Source of the DNA: Kiritimatiellaeota bacterium B1221
GTDB taxonomy: Bacteria > Verrucomicrobiota > Kiritimatiellia > SS1-B-03-39 > UBA6053
DNA length: 64,000 nucleotides
Direction: 5' to 3'
Assembly (NCBI GenBank): GCA_029269125.1
Contig: JARHXX010000002.1
Location: 240,874 to 304,873 of the forward strand
The position numbers were made by a program, and so were the translations under genes. The notes under the pieces were generated by a model that was not told where the DNA came from, did not search any database, and saw only the letters and a program-made list of their open reading frames with translations. This document shows positions 16,374-26,090 of this stretch, piece after piece; the first letter of the stretch is position 1; every line of letters begins with the position of its first letter.

Positions 16374-17470
16374 ATGATTTTTCTCAATTGCGTAGTGAAA
16401 TAGACCGGGGGATCCGTGAAGGTGAGCATTTTGGTGCGCAGATTTCCCTATCTGTGAAAGGGGAGGTTTTATTGGATGAAGCCCGGGGGTTTAATGCACC
16501 TTTTCAGCCCTTACAGCAGGAAATGCTGATGTTATGGTTGTCCGCGTGCAAACCGGTGACCGCAGTGGCCTGCGGCATTTTAATGGACCGCGGTGATTTA
16601 GATCTGGATTTGCCGGTTGCGGAGTGGATCCCGGATTTTGGTTCCAAGAAAAAGGGGAAAATCACTCCCCGTCATTTGCTGACCCATACCGCAGGAATTC
16701 GAGGGGCAACTCTGGGATGGACACCGAAACCCTGTGATGAAATTATTGGGATGATTTGTTACTCCAAGCCGGAGCCCCACTGGGAACCGGGAGAGCAGGC
16801 GGGCTATCATGTAGATTCTGCCTGGTACATGTTGGGGGCGTTGATTCGGGAAATTGACGGACGGCCTTTTGATCAGTTTGTTCGAGACGAAGTCTTTCTG
16901 CCCCTGGAGATGCCCTCTTGTTATGTGGGGCTGGAGGATGAGGTCTACGATGAACTGGAAGACCGCATTGCGTTGGTCTATGACACATCGGCAGGGGTGC
17001 CTGAAGAGTTGGAAGTGTTGAACCGGAAGGAGTCGGTGACCAGTTGCCGTCCGGGCGGGAATGGCCGGGGGCCCGCCCGTGAATTTTTAAAATTTTACCA
17101 GGCGATGCACCGGATGGTGAAGGGTGAAGACGGGATCTTAACTTCGAAAACCGCCCGGGATCTGACAGCCTTACATCGGGTGGGGATGATGGATAAAACC
17201 TTTCGGAAGACCATTGACTGGGGATTGGGTTTTATGCGTCAATCGGATCATTACGCACCCGGAGAAACGCCTTATCAGTTTGGGAGCTATGCCAGCCGGG
17301 ATGCTTTCGGGCATTGCGGGAATCAAAGCACGGCCGCTTTTTGTGATCCGGCACATGATCTTTGTGTGGCTTTGCTTTTTAACGGACTTCCGGGAGAGGA
17401 GGTGCATCAGGCACGCATGCGGGCGGCGTTGGATGCGCTATACGGTGATTTAAACTTTTTACCGCACTAG
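16370..17470 (+). CDS. Serine hydrolase of the beta-lactamase/class C superfamily
   Basis: Predicted cytoplasmic esterase, amidase or peptidase with a serine beta-lactamase fold; no signal peptide is visible. The nucleophile motif is S58-A-C-K61, the second motif is Tyr in GYHVDSAWYMLG (about residue 143), and the third is probably HCGNQSTAAF near residue 315 (an H-x-G form, as in esterases, rather than KTG). The 366-residue length is typical. Translationally coupled to the dehydrogenase, it may release a hydroxyacid or sugar acid for it, but the substrate is unknown. Confidence 0.8.
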   Translation: MNDFSQLRSEIDRGIREGEHFGAQISLSVKGEVLLDEARGFNAPFQPLQQEMLMLWLSACKPVTAVACGILMDRGDLDLDLPVAEWIPDFGSKKKGKITPRHLLTHTAGIRGATLGWTPKPCDEIIGMICYSKPEPHWEPGEQAGYHVDSAWYMLGALIREIDGRPFDQFVRDEVFLPLEMPSCYVGLEDEVYDELEDRIALVYDTSAGVPEELEVLNRKESVTSCRPGGNGRGPAREFLKFYQAMHRMVKGEDGILTSKTARDLTALHRVGMMDKTFRKTIDWGLGFMRQSDHYAPGETPYQFGSYASRDAFGHCGNQSTAAFCDPAHDLCVALLFNGLPGEEVHQARMRAALDALYGDLNFLPH

Positions 17471-17565
17471 AAGATTGCCACGGGATCGAAAAACTGCATA
17501 GTGAGGATTCTGATGATGTATCGTTTGATCAGGTTGTTTTGCAATTGAATAGGAGTTGTATAAGT

Positions 17566-18582
17566 ATGTGTTTTCACAGAATTGTTCGTGTTATATTTTT
17601 GAGTGTTTGTTTCACGGGTCTGCTGTTGCAGGCGGATGAACCTTTAAATATCTATTTCGTTGGTAACAGTTTTACCATGAATGCCAGCCCTCAGCGTATT
17701 AAGAATCTTATGTCTGAAATCGGGGTCGAAATGAACTATGCCGCACATCTCTCGGGCGGAAAAAGTCTGACGCGTCATGTGAATTATGCAAAGACTCCTG
17801 AAACGACTTGGAGGACCCCGGCAAATTTTAATGGTGAAGCCTCCCGTAAGAGTCAGTTTGGTCATTATGACCAAGCTCTCAAGGACTACAAATGGGATGG
17901 GGTGGTCTTGCAGTTATTTGCGAACAGTCTGAAAGGGGATCTTGAGGCAATTTCCACTTTCGTGGATCTTTGTGTTGAAAATGATTCCTGTGAAAATTTT
18001 TACATCTACAGCACCTGGCCGGGACGTCCGCGTTCCCGAGAAAAGGGCGTGAGTTTCATTACTTTAGATTTTAATTATTCTGAACTTTGGGAGGCCGATT
18101 ATACCGGGACTGCTGATGACACTTCACGGAATGCACAAAAAAATTATGCCAGTCATGATTATGTGCAGACTTTGATGGCAGAACTCCATAAAAAGTATCC
18201 GGAAGTGAATTTTCAATTGATTCCGGTCGGAGACACGCTCTATAAAATCGACGGGATGCTTAAGGCCGGGGAATTGCCTGAAGTGATGGAATTAGCCCGG
18301 CGCAATGCCGAAGGTGTTCCCGGATATCGTGATGGAGATACCGGGGCGAAAGGGGTGGGGATGTTTTATAATGATCCCTTACATTTGAAAAAAGGATTGG
18401 GCGTTTTGATTTCTTCCAATACCATTGCCACGGTGTTAAGTGGAAAAAGTCCGGTCGGACTTTCCGGTGATGCGGTCAATCTCGGTGGCGAAGAAAACGA
18501 AGCGGTTGTGAAACGGATGCAGGAAATTATTTGGGAAGTGGTGACTATGGAACCAGAAACAGGTATGGGTACAAAAAAATAA
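17566..18582 (+). CDS. Secreted SGNH-hydrolase-like protein
   Basis: Predicted exported esterase-like protein. The ATG at 17566 is preceded by AGGAG at about 9 nt and opens a signal peptide (roughly residues 1-23, ending ...LLLQA). The mature start holds the block I form GNSFT (Ser35), typical of SGNH/DUF4886-like proteins, and the C-terminal NDPLHL supplies the Asp-x-x-His of block V (about residue 270). It could remove acyl groups from a carbohydrate, in line with the sulfatases that follow after 35 bp. The exact activity is not known. Confidence 0.7.
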   Translation: MCFHRIVRVIFLSVCFTGLLLQADEPLNIYFVGNSFTMNASPQRIKNLMSEIGVEMNYAAHLSGGKSLTRHVNYAKTPETTWRTPANFNGEASRKSQFGHYDQALKDYKWDGVVLQLFANSLKGDLEAISTFVDLCVENDSCENFYIYSTWPGRPRSREKGVSFITLDFNYSELWEADYTGTADDTSRNAQKNYASHDYVQTLMAELHKKYPEVNFQLIPVGDTLYKIDGMLKAGELPEVMELARRNAEGVPGYRDGDTGAKGVGMFYNDPLHLKKGLGVLISSNTIATVLSGKSPVGLSGDAVNLGGEENEAVVKRMQEIIWEVVTMEPETGMGTKK

Positions 18583-18617
18583 TTTGGTGAAACATTAAGC
18601 AAGTATGGAAGGCAAAC

Positions 18618-19988
18618 ATGAATGATCGTCCGAATATTCTGGTATTTTTTACAGATCAACAGCGTTGGGATACCCTGGGTTTAAACGGATATACAGCAGG
18701 TTTGACTCCCCATTTGGACAGGTTGGCCCGTCAGGGCACCTTTTTTAAACAGGCGGTAACCCCGCAGCCCGTATGTGGACCTTGCCGGAGTTGTCTGCAG
18801 ACCGGTCAATATGCCACCACCACCGGGGTGTGGAAAAATGGTCCGGGACTGAAACCCGACGCGCCCAAACTTGCAGAGTTATTTAAGGGCGCGGGTTATC
18901 GAACCAGTTATTTTGGCAAGTGGCATTTGTCTGAAGGAACTGGCAACGGGCCTGTTCCCCGGGAAAACCGCGGTGGCTATGAAGATTGGCTCGGTGCCAA
19001 TTGTGTGGAGTTGGTGAGCGGACCCTATTCATCGGTCTTGTGGAATGAAGAGGATGAGGAGGTGCACCTTCCGGGATACCGGGTGGATGCGCAAACCGAC
19101 GCCATGATCCGCTATCTGCAGGAAAGGGCGGATGAACCCGAGGATGCGCGTCCTTTCCTTTGTTTTCACTCCTATCTGGAACCTCACCATCAAAATACGG
19201 ACAATTCATATCCAGCCCCCGAGGGCATGGAAGACGTTTATCGCAGCGCGCCCTTACCTCCCGATTTACAAAAGTTAGGCGGAAGTTCGGCGGAGGATTG
19301 GGCCGGATATTGCGGGATGATCAAGCGGTTGGACGAAGCACTGGGGCGAACCATGGATGTTTTAACTTCCACCGGATTGGAAAAAAATACGGTGGTGGTG
19401 TTTATCAGTGATCACGGTTGTCATTTTTGCACCCGGAATTCTGAATTTAAACGCTCACCCCATGAAAGTTCAATTCGGATTCCTTTTGCGATATGGGGGG
19501 GCGCCTGGGACGGCGGTGGCGAACGCAATGAAGCGGTCAGTTTAGTGGATTTGATGCCTTCGTTGTTGGATACGGCAGGCATTGAAATTCCGGAAGCGGT
19601 TCAGGGACGTTCTCTTTTGCCCTTAACCCGTAACTGTAAAGAGAATTGGCCGGTCGGTTGTTTGATTCAGTTTGGAGATGCCGGATTGAGTCCCGGACGG
19701 GCGGTGCGCACGCAAAGGTGGAAATATGCGGTTACGGCTTCGAATGCGTTTAAAGGTCAGGGGGATGCCTCTGAGTATGAGGAAACGCATCTGTATGATT
19801 TAAAAACTGACCCTTATGAGGTGAAAAATATCATTGATTCTGAAGCCCATGCCCCGGTGAAAGCTGAATTGAAGAAGCTTTTATTGGAATTGATGGAGAC
19901 CCGGGCGCAGGAAGCTCCGGTCCGGATTCTCGATGCGCCGGTGAAACGCTACGGTCAACGGACCATCGAATATCCCTGTGGAATCTGA
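18618..19988 (+). CDS. Formylglycine-dependent sulfatase (copy 1)
   Basis: Hydrolyses sulfate esters, likely from a sulfated sugar. The 456 residues contain the metal-binding FFTDQQRWDTLG (Asp13) and the formylglycine signature C53-G-P-C-R57 followed by SCLQTGQY; Cys53 would be converted by FGE or anSME, neither of which is in the window. GKWHLS (about residue 97) and SDHGCHF (about 264) add active-site Lys, His and Asp. No signal peptide is visible, which suggests action on imported mono- or oligosaccharides. It is followed after 14 bp by a close paralogue. Confidence 0.9.
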   Translation: MNDRPNILVFFTDQQRWDTLGLNGYTAGLTPHLDRLARQGTFFKQAVTPQPVCGPCRSCLQTGQYATTTGVWKNGPGLKPDAPKLAELFKGAGYRTSYFGKWHLSEGTGNGPVPRENRGGYEDWLGANCVELVSGPYSSVLWNEEDEEVHLPGYRVDAQTDAMIRYLQERADEPEDARPFLCFHSYLEPHHQNTDNSYPAPEGMEDVYRSAPLPPDLQKLGGSSAEDWAGYCGMIKRLDEALGRTMDVLTSTGLEKNTVVVFISDHGCHFCTRNSEFKRSPHESSIRIPFAIWGGAWDGGGERNEAVSLVDLMPSLLDTAGIEIPEAVQGRSLLPLTRNCKENWPVGCLIQFGDAGLSPGRAVRTQRWKYAVTASNAFKGQGDASEYEETHLYDLKTDPYEVKNIIDSEAHAPVKAELKKLLLELMETRAQEAPVRILDAPVKRYGQRTIEYPCGI

Positions 19989-20002
19989 TACGAAGAAAAG
20001 TT

Positions 20003-21379
20003 ATGAATGATAAACCCAATTTTCTCATATTTTTTACCGATCAGCAACGCTGGGACACTTTAGGCATCAATGGCTGCGCAGAAAATCTCACCCCTCATTT
20101 TGACCGGTTGGCACGCCAGGGTACTTTTTTTAAACAAGCGGTTTCTCCACAGCCGGTTTGTGGTCCTTGCCGAAGCTGTTTGCAAACCGGTCAGTATGCC
20201 AACTTTACCGGAAATTGGCGGAATGGCGCAGGGCTGAACCCCGATGCGCCTCATTTAGCGGAATTATTCAAGGCGGAAGGGTACCGGACCAGTTACATGG
20301 GGAAATGGCATCTTTCAGCCGGGACCGGACCCGCGGCGGTTCCTGTGGAAAACCGGGGCGGCTATGAGGACTGGCTGGCGGCAAATGCGATTGAAGGGGT
20401 GAGTGGTCCTTATTCATCTGTGTTATGGAATGAGCAGAATGAAGAAGTCCGTTTGCCGGGTTATCGGGTTGATGCCCAAACAGACGCCATGATTCGATAT
20501 TTAAAAGACCGTTCTGAAGAATCTGCGGAGGAGGCCCGTCCTTTCCTGCTGATGAATTCTTATCTGGAACCGCATCATCAAAATACCGACAATTCATATC
20601 CCGCCCCGAAAGGGATGGAAAGGACCTATCAGGGATGTCCCTTGCCACCTGATTTACAAATGTTGGAAGGCAGCAGTGCTCCTGCCGATTGGGCTGGTTA
20701 CTGTGCGATGATAAAGCGTTTGGATGAAGCGTTGGGCCGCACCATGGATGTGTTGACGTCCACCGGTTTGGGGAAAAACACCGTCGTGGTGTTCATGAGT
20801 GACCATGGATGTCATTTTTATACTCGAAACGGAGAATACAAACGTAGTCCCCATGAGAGTTCGGTCCGAATACCTTTTGCCTTTTGGGGTGGAGATTGGG
20901 ATGGTGGCGGCGAACGCAATGAAGCGGTAAGCCTGCTGGACTTTTTACCGAGTCTTTTGGATACCGCAGGCATTTCCATTCCGGAGAGTCTTCATGGGCG
21001 TTCTTTATTGCCGTTGACTCGAAATGAGAAAGCGGGTTGGCCGGAAGCCAGTTTGATTCAATTTGGAGACAACAGTATGAGCCCGGGACGGGCCATACGC
21101 ACCCAGCGCTGGAAATATGCGGTGACCGCATCGGATGAGTATAAAAACCGGGGGGATGCCCCGGAATACATCGAAACCCATTTGTACGATCTGCAAACGG
21201 ATCCTTATGAATTGAAAAATATCATCACTTCCGAAGTGCATGCCGAAGTGAAAGCGGGTCTGAAAAAGCAATTGGCCGAGTTGATGGCTGAGGCAAAAGA
21301 AGCCCCCGCAGTGATTGTGGATTCGCCCATGGTGCCATTTGGTCAACGGCGGGTTGAATATCCGAATAGTCAGCGGTGA
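20003..21379 (+). CDS. Formylglycine-dependent sulfatase (copy 2, tandem paralogue)
   Basis: 458 residues, collinear with the upstream sulfatase and very similar by eye across the full length (FFTDQQRWDTLG, C53-G-P-C-R, MGKWHLS, SDHGCHF and SPHESS are all shared). The pair therefore arose by tandem duplication. Differences cluster in the loop around NFTGNWRNGAG and after residue 210, which may alter sulfate position or sugar preference. Again no signal peptide is seen, so a cytoplasmic location is likely. Transcription is probably shared with the upstream copy. Confidence 0.9.
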   Translation: MNDKPNFLIFFTDQQRWDTLGINGCAENLTPHFDRLARQGTFFKQAVSPQPVCGPCRSCLQTGQYANFTGNWRNGAGLNPDAPHLAELFKAEGYRTSYMGKWHLSAGTGPAAVPVENRGGYEDWLAANAIEGVSGPYSSVLWNEQNEEVRLPGYRVDAQTDAMIRYLKDRSEESAEEARPFLLMNSYLEPHHQNTDNSYPAPKGMERTYQGCPLPPDLQMLEGSSAPADWAGYCAMIKRLDEALGRTMDVLTSTGLGKNTVVVFMSDHGCHFYTRNGEYKRSPHESSVRIPFAFWGGDWDGGGERNEAVSLLDFLPSLLDTAGISIPESLHGRSLLPLTRNEKAGWPEASLIQFGDNSMSPGRAIRTQRWKYAVTASDEYKNRGDAPEYIETHLYDLQTDPYELKNIITSEVHAEVKAGLKKQLAELMAEAKEAPAVIVDSPMVPFGQRRVEYPNSQR

Positions 21380-21385
21380 GGCTTT

Positions 21386-22672
21386 TTAAGTGAGAAGTGA
21401 CTTTAAGTGGGACGCCAATCCGGGGATTCCCGGATTTTCGGGTTGAAAATCCGGATCGCTGCAGGCCCATGCACTGGGATCGCCCGCACCGTGGCAGCCG
21501 CCTACTTTTGAGGTGTTTTGACTGACTTGCCAGGGAAAGCGTCCAAAGAATAATTCACAGGCGTCAAAGCCCGGCTTGTTGTGGATATCCACGTGGGTGG
21601 CAAAGTCGGGGGCTTCTTTGGCGTCAGTCCACCAGGGATAGGCAAACCAACGTCCGGGTTCAGCCACGGCAATGAGTTCTCCGGCGTTCGGATGATTTAG
21701 TTCCGGCATTTCCGATCTTCGGAAAACTTCTTTCACACCTTCCAGCTCCTGCAAAATGTGTTGGGTCTTTCCGATTTCATCAGGAGCATTCACATACACA
21801 TGGGCAATTTCGTGGTCGACCATTGCGAATGATTTGGCGGAAAATAAATCCGGGTAAGCCATGTGCTTCACCTGTTGAATCCCCAGCAATCCGGATTCCC
21901 TCAGCTGACGATTGGGAAAAATGGCGGGGCCGCTGACATCGTGCATGGCATAATCCCCCCAGACCAAAACTTTATAACCTTTGGCTTCGGCTGTTTGGCG
22001 AAGTGTGTTGAGGTATTCACCGGTTTTTTCAAAAGCCTTTTTGGCTTTCGCATGGGAGGGGCCGTGACGTTGGGTATCGTAGTCCAAGTGGGGCAAGTAG
22101 GTGAACAGGAGATCAGGACAAAGGTCTTCCATGTCCAGCACGGCCCGGGTGGCGGAGACAATCCATTCACTGGATTTATGGGAAGCCAGGGGGCCCCAGT
22201 AGTGCATGAGGTTGAATTCTTTACCCACTTTGTCGCAGATGCGTTGATAGAGATCATCCGGCCGGGAAGCGCAGTGTTGAATCATGCCGCCGGAATGTTT
22301 ATGGATAGGTCGGGGAGAGAGAAACAGGTCGACATTTTCCCCAAGGCTTTGTTGCCAGAAGAGCATACCCACGGTGCCGCCCTGATTGCGGAAGTCGTCC
22401 CAGATGCGCGGGCCATCCACTTGGGTGGCGGCCTGCTCCCAAAACAGGGGGCGGCGAAGTTTGCGGTGGTAAAGACCATTCGCGATCATGCCATGGTCTG
22501 CGGGAGGCTTTGCCGTACGGAAGCTGGCCTGGGCGGGACAGGTGAGGCCGGGCTGAAGGGGGGCGAGGGGAGAAAAAGCAAGACCTGCGAGTTCAGGGGC
22601 ATCCGGATCAAATAGATTCCAGCCTAATGCCGCACATTGGATAATGAGCCATTTGGGCCGTGATGCAGTCAT
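21386..22672 (-). CDS. Alkaline phosphatase superfamily phosphodiesterase (EboF-like)
   Basis: Type I phosphodiesterase/nucleotide pyrophosphatase family member of 428 residues. The hallmark nucleophile region LTCPAQASF (Thr) is followed by DHGMIANGLYHR and FWEQA, then PHLDYDTQRHGP (metal ligands, about 195) and DYAMHDV (about 240). This pattern matches proteins annotated as EboF in eboABCDEF clusters, but no other ebo gene is present. The usual first metal Asp (vvDG) is replaced by AALGW here. It overlaps the preceding MBL gene by 4 nt and is convergent with the sulfatases. Substrate unknown. Confidence 0.75.
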   Translation of the reverse strand: MTASRPKWLIIQCAALGWNLFDPDAPELAGLAFSPLAPLQPGLTCPAQASFRTAKPPADHGMIANGLYHRKLRRPLFWEQAATQVDGPRIWDDFRNQGGTVGMLFWQQSLGENVDLFLSPRPIHKHSGGMIQHCASRPDDLYQRICDKVGKEFNLMHYWGPLASHKSSEWIVSATRAVLDMEDLCPDLLFTYLPHLDYDTQRHGPSHAKAKKAFEKTGEYLNTLRQTAEAKGYKVLVWGDYAMHDVSGPAIFPNRQLRESGLLGIQQVKHMAYPDLFSAKSFAMVDHEIAHVYVNAPDEIGKTQHILQELEGVKEVFRRSEMPELNHPNAGELIAVAEPGRWFAYPWWTDAKEAPDFATHVDIHNKPGFDACELFFGRFPWQVSQNTSKVGGCHGAGDPSAWACSDPDFQPENPGIPGLASHLKSLLT

Positions 22673-23529
22673 TCGTTTCCGGTGTAGGTTTCGGTGATCA
22701 CATATTCTTTTTTTGCGTCCGCGCCGATCCAGGCGCCGTAAGCATGAGGATCATGGGTGAACATCAGCAGAATCTTATCTTTTACGCAACGGGGAAACCA
22801 CTCCTGTTTCCAGGCCCGCGTTTTGAGGGGATAGGTATCGTATGCCGTTTGGAAAACCATGCGTAGATGATTTTGACTGGGACAATTATCACCGGTGAAC
22901 AGGGCGGCGGTGGTGTCTTCCATGCCGGCAAGTTCCGTTTGGGTAAAGAAGATGCCCGCCTGCCCTTCGGTATGTCCCTGCGCGGGTAATAAATAAATGC
23001 CGGGGAGCATTTCGGGATCCTCATCCGGCACCGGAAAAATCCGGTCGGATAATTTCTCGAAGGTTTCCTTAATTTTCGGAGGATAGGATTTATACAGCAG
23101 CGGATCGCCACTGCGCACACAGTCCACTTCGGCTTCTCTGAGGAAAACTTCCGCATTAGGGAAAGTGGGGCGCCCGTCAGGATCCATCAGTGCCCCGGCA
23201 TGATCCCAGTGGGCATGGGAAAGAATGATAAAATCGATTTCATCAACGGATAGGCCCAAATTTTCCAGTGACTGGGGCAAAATCCATTTTTCTTCCAGTT
23301 GATGGTGGGATCTTTCCTTTTCAGAAAACCAGGCGGGGTCACCGCATCCGGTTTCCAAAAGACCCTTTTTTCCATCGTCGCATTCGATCAACCAGGCATT
23401 GGCCCGTTGGGGGATGAGGTTTAGTTCGTCGGGGGTGCAGAAACGTTGCCAGATGCCTTTGGGCACCAAACCGAACATTGCACCGCCATCTGAGGCAAAG
23501 GTGTTGGCTGTGAGTGGAGTGATTTTCAT
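22669..23529 (-). CDS. MBL-fold metallo-hydrolase
   Basis: Metallo-beta-lactamase-fold hydrolase of 286 residues with the dinuclear metal motif H105-A-H107-W-D109-H110, a later His in PAQGHTEGQAG (about residue 185), Asp in FTGDNCPS (about 220) and a C-terminal His in FTHDPHAYG. The GxHxxGxAG-like arrangement and the N-terminal capping segment (QRANAWLIE) resemble lactonase or quorum-quenching-type MBL enzymes. No signal peptide. Translationally coupled (ATGA) to the phosphodiesterase downstream, so both probably act on one small-molecule or ester substrate. Confidence 0.82.
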   Translation of the reverse strand: MKITPLTANTFASDGGAMFGLVPKGIWQRFCTPDELNLIPQRANAWLIECDDGKKGLLETGCGDPAWFSEKERSHHQLEEKWILPQSLENLGLSVDEIDFIILSHAHWDHAGALMDPDGRPTFPNAEVFLREAEVDCVRSGDPLLYKSYPPKIKETFEKLSDRIFPVPDEDPEMLPGIYLLPAQGHTEGQAGIFFTQTELAGMEDTTAALFTGDNCPSQNHLRMVFQTAYDTYPLKTRAWKQEWFPRCVKDKILLMFTHDPHAYGAWIGADAKKEYVITETYTGNE

Positions 23530-23623
23530 AAGCTGAAATAGACGTTAGCCATAAATTTCATTGCTTCAAAACAAATTGATCGGATAGTGGACAAAACCCT
23601 GTCAAATCGCTTAAAGGAAAGGT

Positions 23624-24730
23624 ATGGAAGAAGCGGATAAAAAAATTCATGTCGCCCTGGCTTGTGGTGGAACCGGTGGTCATATTTTCCCCGGACTCGC
23701 CACTGCGGAAGTGCTGCATCAACGTGGGCACAAGGTGACTTTGTGGTTGGCGGGTAAAGATATTGAAGCCAAAGCAGTGGCACACACCCCCTGGCAAAAA
23801 ATCACCATTCCTTCAAAAGGATGGGAAGGGGGATGGCGCAAGGCGCATATCTTTATATGGAATTATTTTTCTGCCAGCCGGAGAGCCAAACGTCCGATGC
23901 GCAAAGAAGAGCCGGATGTGGTTTTGGCCATGGGGAGTTATGCGGGCATGGGACCGGTCCGGGCCGCGATGCAGTTGGGAATTCCGGTGGTGTTACACGA
24001 AGCCAATTCCGTCCCGGGACGAATGGTTTCTTATTTCGCGAAAAATGCGGCCAGGGTGGGGGCCACTTTCGAAATGACCCGTCATGAGCTTAAAGGCAAG
24101 GCCCGGTTACATTTGACAGGGATGCCCTTACGCGAGGATTTAGCCAAAGCCGCGGTGAACAAAGTTGAAAACACGGAAAAAAACCGTCCCTTTTATATTT
24201 TATGTATGGGGGGGAGCCGCGGAGCCTCGGCTCTGAATTTAATTGCCAGGCGGGCCATCCGGGATTTGTTTATCAAGGAAGTGAATATTTTTGTGATTCA
24301 TTTTACCGGACAAGCGGATGAGGAGAGCGTTCGCACCTGTTATGAAAATGCGGGTATTCCCCATTATGTGGCGGCCTTTGAGCCCAACATGACACCATGG
24401 TATGAAAAAGCGGATTTGGCCATTTGCAGGTCCGGGGCCTCCACCTGTGCCGAACTGAGTGCCTTTGGTATTCCCGCTTTATTGGTGCCGTATCCCTATG
24501 CCGCACGAAATCATCAGTATACCAATGCATCCGAATTTTTCCGGATTAAAGCCGCGGATCTGATTGAAGAGCGCGATCTGGAAGTCGAGTGGTTGACGGA
24601 TTATCTTGAAGGCTGCATCTACACGCCGGAACGTTTGCATCGTATGCGCAATGCCATGAGGGCATGGGCAAAAGTGGATGCCGCGGACCAATTGGCAGAT
24701 TTGGTTGAAGAGGCCGCTCGAAATGGCTGA
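23624..24730 (+). CDS. murG: UDP-GlcNAc:lipid I N-acetylglucosaminyltransferase
   Basis: GT28 enzyme converting lipid I to lipid II at the inner membrane face. The 368 residues show ACGGTGGHIFPGLATAEVL at the N-terminus, HEANSVPGRM (about 125), GGSRGASALN (about 197) and the UDP-GlcNAc site CRSGASTCAELSAFGIPALLVPYPYAARNHQ (split here around the Glu). The ATG has AAGGAAAGG upstream. Its end overlaps murC by 8 nt. mraY, murD and the rest of the classical dcw order are absent, so this is a rearranged murG-murC pair. Confidence 0.95.
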   Translation: MEEADKKIHVALACGGTGGHIFPGLATAEVLHQRGHKVTLWLAGKDIEAKAVAHTPWQKITIPSKGWEGGWRKAHIFIWNYFSASRRAKRPMRKEEPDVVLAMGSYAGMGPVRAAMQLGIPVVLHEANSVPGRMVSYFAKNAARVGATFEMTRHELKGKARLHLTGMPLREDLAKAAVNKVENTEKNRPFYILCMGGSRGASALNLIARRAIRDLFIKEVNIFVIHFTGQADEESVRTCYENAGIPHYVAAFEPNMTPWYEKADLAICRSGASTCAELSAFGIPALLVPYPYAARNHQYTNASEFFRIKAADLIEERDLEVEWLTDYLEGCIYTPERLHRMRNAMRAWAKVDAADQLADLVEEAARNG

Positions 24731-26090
24731 TCCCATCAGCGATTTGCTCTCAAAACCCGGACGCGTACATTTTATTGGGATTGGGGGTATTGGGATGGCG
24801 GGCTTGGCGCGTTTGCTTTTGCAATCCGGTTTTGAGGTTTCTGGGTCAGATCAACAGGTGAACCGTCTCACTGAAAGTTTGGCACGCCAAGGTGTGAAAA
24901 TATATCAGGGCCACCATCCGGATCAGGTGAGAGATCTTCCACTTTGGGCCATTCGAACGCCCGCTTTAGGGGAGGGGAATCCTGAACTGGACTTTTTGAG
25001 GGCGCATCAAATCCCGGTGATGACACGAGGTCAGGTTTTGGCGGCATATTCCAGAGCCCGCACTTGTATTGCGGTGGCGGGTGCACATGGCAAAACCACC
25101 ACCACTTCGATGCTGGCATCTTTGTTGTGGTCTGCGGGGGAAGGTGCCGGGTATGCGGTGGGAGGCGAGACGCAACTGCCCGGTTTGGTGGCGGATGTGG
25201 GAAACGGGAAATCTTTGGTGGTTGAGGCCGATGAAAGCGACGGCACGTTGGTGTATTACCGTCCCCGGATCGGGTTTTTGACCCATGTGGAATGGGACCA
25301 TATTGAACGATTTCGCAGTGAGGATTCTTTGCTGCAGTGTTACCGGAAATTTGTACAGCGATGTGGTGAAATTTGGATTCGTGAAGGAGATGCGCTGGCT
25401 GAAAAAGTTTGTGCAGGGCATCCACAGGTGCGGCGAATCGGCGAAAGCCCGGAAGCGGGTTTGAGACTGAAATCCATAGAGCAAAATGCCCAGGGGCAGC
25501 GTATTCATGTTCAATGGAATACTGAAAATACATGTTTTCACATTCCCCTTCCCGGGAAACACAATGCCTGGAATGGACTGATGGCTTTGGCGGGGGCATT
25601 AAGTTTGGGGGTTCCCTTGGGAAAGGCCTGTATGGCACTTTCACAGTTTCAGGGCGTCGCCAGACGCTTTCAGAAAGTGGAGAAAAACGGGGTGCTGTTG
25701 ATTCAGGATTATGCACATCATCCCACCGAGATACAGGCAGTGATGGCATCCGCCCAAGCGTTAGAAGCGAAACGGATCTGGGTGGTTTTTCAGCCTCACC
25801 GCTTTAGTCGAACCCGTCATTTACTGGATGATTTCGTTTCATCTTTTGCCGGAGCGGATCGTCTGGCCTTGTTGCCGGTTTATGCCGCATCAGAGCACTC
25901 CAGTCAGGGGGTGGGAAGTGATTTGTTGGCGGAGAAATGTCGTCAGAAGTATGGGGAAGTGGCGGTCTTTTCTGATCGAAATGCTTTGGTGGAAACCTGG
26001 GGGCCGGAATTGCGTCCGGGAGATGTGGTGCTGATTGTGGGGGCCGGGGATATTGAAGCCCTGCAGGTCGAATTGGCTGACGTTTTGTGA
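24723..26090 (+). CDS. murC: UDP-N-acetylmuramate--L-alanine ligase
   Basis: Cytoplasmic ATP-dependent ligase adding L-Ala to UDP-MurNAc. The 455-residue protein starts at the ATG inside the end of murG and carries FIGIGGIGMAGLARLLL (UDP binding), AGAHGKTTTTSML (ATP P-loop, about residue 117), VVEADESDGT, the HVEWDHIERF box, PGKHNAWNGLMA and YAHHPTEIQA (about 330), all characteristic of MurC. Translational coupling to murG is clear. Length and motif order are normal. Confidence 0.95.
   Translation: MADPISDLLSKPGRVHFIGIGGIGMAGLARLLLQSGFEVSGSDQQVNRLTESLARQGVKIYQGHHPDQVRDLPLWAIRTPALGEGNPELDFLRAHQIPVMTRGQVLAAYSRARTCIAVAGAHGKTTTTSMLASLLWSAGEGAGYAVGGETQLPGLVADVGNGKSLVVEADESDGTLVYYRPRIGFLTHVEWDHIERFRSEDSLLQCYRKFVQRCGEIWIREGDALAEKVCAGHPQVRRIGESPEAGLRLKSIEQNAQGQRIHVQWNTENTCFHIPLPGKHNAWNGLMALAGALSLGVPLGKACMALSQFQGVARRFQKVEKNGVLLIQDYAHHPTEIQAVMASAQALEAKRIWVVFQPHRFSRTRHLLDDFVSSFAGADRLALLPVYAASEHSSQGVGSDLLAEKCRQKYGEVAVFSDRNALVETWGPELRPGDVVLIVGAGDIEALQVELADVL

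Noticed and set aside
21863..22615. 250-codon forward frame antisense to the phosphodiesterase gene
   Set aside because: No recognisable motifs; the opposite strand has a clear, well-conserved phosphodiesterase overlapping the MBL gene by 4 nt.
24868..25749. 293-codon reverse frame within murC
   Set aside because: MurC motifs occur in order on the forward strand; the reverse frame is Pro/His-rich and without family features.
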